From Dermacentor variabilis (lineage: Eukaryota > Arthropoda > Arachnida > Ixodida > Ixodidae), in assembly GCF_050947875.1 (NCBI RefSeq), contig NC_134573.1:34555615-34619614 (forward strand): a stretch of 64,000 bases of DNA, in the 5' to 3' direction. Of this stretch, positions 62,001 to 64,000 are shown piece after piece (position 1 is the stretch's first letter; each line of letters starts with the position of its first letter). The notes beneath the pieces are model-generated. The model worked only from the letters and a program-made list of their open reading frames with translations, ran no database searches and was not told the DNA's origin. Both the position numbers and the translations under genes were made by a program.

Positions 62001-64000
62001 GATGCACGCGCCTGCCCAAGTTGCAGTGTGTATTTGTTACCAAATGCAAACTGCTGTAGCTCTTGGAGATGCCCTTGCTGTCCACTTACCACTACGCTTC
62101 AGGTGTATTTGTTAACAGCTCCGTTCTCTACAGAACAACACAATGAAACAAGCTATGCCTAAATATTTGCACTCAAAAAATGTACACCGTTCAGTGTGCC
62201 ATTTCTTTAATTAAGCAAATGGTGTCTTGGAGGGCTTGGCTATTTGCTTACATTGGCAATCATTGTCAATGGTGTCTGCACAAGTTTTTTCTTTTATTCT
62301 TTCTTTTTTTTTCGTCTCTTTTTTTCTTTCTTGTGCGGTGTACTCCTGGCAATGGTTTTGTGTGCTGTGCATTTTTCATAAATCGCCACGTTGCTTCTGG
62401 CTACTCGTGTGATCTCTCATGTGGTAGGCGACACTTGTGAGATTGTTTTTTTGCAGGCACACAGGGGCTGCCTGCTCTGAGACTAAGGGCACATGGGCTT
62501 TCGTTAGAATTTTTAACCGCTCTTGCGTTGTACATTCGCCTGGCCTTATCACGTCCTTATCAAATGATCTATGTGTTGGGCTTGTTTGTTTGCAATAGCC
62601 AAAACTTGTGAACGACTGTTTTAGCCGTTTACTCCGTTGAGTGTATGTTCTCATCAGTTTCTTCTCTTTGAATAGAGTTAAACCTCATGAATTTTGGAGA
62701 ATGATGATGCATCATTATTGAAATGGCCACATTTATGGGGAAAGAAAGCATAGCAGTTGCCAGTAAATTCACGACGTCCTAGTCCTCCCGTGATAGACAG
62801 TGTCAGTAAGGATGTGTATGCTACTGGTGCAGCTTTAAGAAGTAATTGTGAGGAAATGACGTATGAGTTGTGAGTCTGCACATTTTTATTGTCAGTGAAA
62901 TCTTCAGTTACTAGAAATTGAATTCATAGTGGAGGCAACAATGCAGCTGGTGCACAGGAAATTCTAATACGACAAAAGTAGAAGACTTATGACAGACTCT
63001 CTGCCCTTCAGCGTCACTTTCAGCCCTCGTCTTGTCGCCTGTGGTTCTTGTTTCTTTGGACAGCAGAAAATGTTTCCAAGAGACTGAGTTCCCCGAATGT
63101 TGTTGGTGGAAGCAATAAAGAAACGGTGTAATATTGGCTCATGCTCATAGTTCAGGCAGACTTTTCCCATTAAAATACGGAATTTCATAAATCTGTTTAT
63201 GAATGCAACAATACAAAAAAAATTTTTTTGTGGACAGATGAACCATCATTTGTAAGCCTATATAGAATAATTGTCCGAACATAGTATCTTTGAGTTGGCC
63301 ATTAGTTTTTCAATTGCTCTCATAAATACAAATAGGCAATCGTACATCAAGGCACAAAATCTGAAGATTACTGCTAGCAAAGGCTGTGTAAGCGGTACTG
63401 AATATTTCACAAATAAAAGCAGCAGGCACACATGACAATTCTGGCGTAATCTGCGGCTCTTTTGCCTCAAGATCTTACGATGTGGCATTTCATGCCAGTC
63501 GCAGTTAATATCGTGCTTGAACACATTACTTGCTTCTTTTATCCAGCCTAACGAGACAACAACAGAGAATAAATACAGAATTATGAAACAGTGGCACTAT
63601 CTGTTAAGGCAAAACACTGCACACACTTTATTTTGCCGTTTGGACCACTGTGATGTAATACACTCTGCGGTAGGAATACATTTTGGAAGGCAGAAAAATT
63701 ACGGGGAAAGGAAGGGACCACGTGCCTGTGTCCCAACGGCGAAGCAATTTTTGGGCTAAAAGGACGGAGTGGTGGACTGAACGGAGGGCATCGGGCGAGC
63801 TTTTGCTGCTGCGTTAGAGTGCACTTTTGCCCGATAGGTCACTGTACTGGTCGTGACCATGTCCTTGCACTAAGTGTTAAATGCACGATGAATGGGCATC
63901 ACCTGTGACAATTGTGGGTGTCTGCAAATTTGTGGCATCATGGAAACTCTTGTGTTGCTGTTGGGAGTCAGTGCAGATGTTGATCGCAATAGGCTGCTCA
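59086..64000 (+). other. NEMF intron 1 (to window end), no exon recognised
   Basis: 4.9 kb downstream of the donor without a stretch resembling the next NEMF segment (the conserved LxEHxLL block). It is A/T-rich with T runs (60438, 62284-62335) and has no recognised repeat. Unrelated genes inside the intron were not seen. Confidence 0.5.

Noticed and set aside
1..64000. tRNA, rRNA or symbiont (bacterial) genes
   Set aside because: No cloverleaf with A/B boxes other than the SINE head, no rRNA-like conserved stretches, and no Shine-Dalgarno-led compact operons were seen.

Overview
The window reads as nuclear DNA of a hard tick (Ixodidae). The evidence is a SINE at about 55944-56168 that matches the tick-specific, tRNA-derived Ruka family, the tick-like character of the LINEs and Ty3/gypsy elements, two intron-containing conserved animal genes, and the absence of compact prokaryotic-style genes. 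No rRNA, tRNA or CRISPR was seen. About 50 kb at the left is a deeply nested transposon landscape. The host genes lie at the right, between 51.5 and 59.1 kb.

Layout. 0.6-13.4 kb: mostly non-autonomous TIR DNA elements that duplicate a TA target (a new-looking family called 'family M' here, two pogo/Tigger-like elements and one pogo derivative with a CENP-B-type HTH), a 5'-truncated I-like LINE, a Helitron-like fragment and a 142-bp sequence present twice at 100% identity. 13.9-25.1 kb: three decayed Ty3/gypsy elements (A plus, B minus, C plus) abutting each other, with C split by a CR1-like LINE. 25.3-26.4 kb: a second copy of the CENP-B-bearing pogo derivative. 27.3-33.3 kb: an I-like LINE that looks full length, with 14-bp target-site duplications and an uninterrupted RT-RNase H frame. 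34.7-35.4 kb: family M copy 3. 36.6-39.9 kb: a satellite-like array of about 23 units of about 145 bp, headed by a palindrome and flanked by a 13-bp duplication. 40.7-43.4 kb: one LINE cut in three by two DNA transposons. 43.4-48.8 kb: a Tigger transposon interrupted by a gypsy fragment, itself interrupted by a TTAA-flanked element. 50.2-51.9 kb: a Tigger-type MITE, a solo LTR, a LINE endonuclease fragment and a single-copy palindrome related to the array.

Host genes. The minus strand carries the first four coding exons of DNAJC2 (zuotin/MPP11: N-terminus and J domain with HPD), with phases that agree at every junction. The plus strand carries the first coding exon of NEMF (Rqc2/Caliban). The two start codons are 741 bp apart and divergent, so they probably share a bidirectional promoter. 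Both products act at the ribosome on nascent chains: DNAJC2 in the ribosome-associated chaperone complex, NEMF in ribosome quality control. DNAJC2 introns hold an LTR relic, an RTE tail and other repeats. The downstream exons of both genes were not found and probably lie outside the window.

No complete new functional system such as a defence island or gene cluster is visible. The most unusual object is the tandem array at 36.6-39.9 kb, which appears to have inserted as a unit, or grown from an inserted palindromic element, because an older diverged copy of its target lies next to it without the insert.
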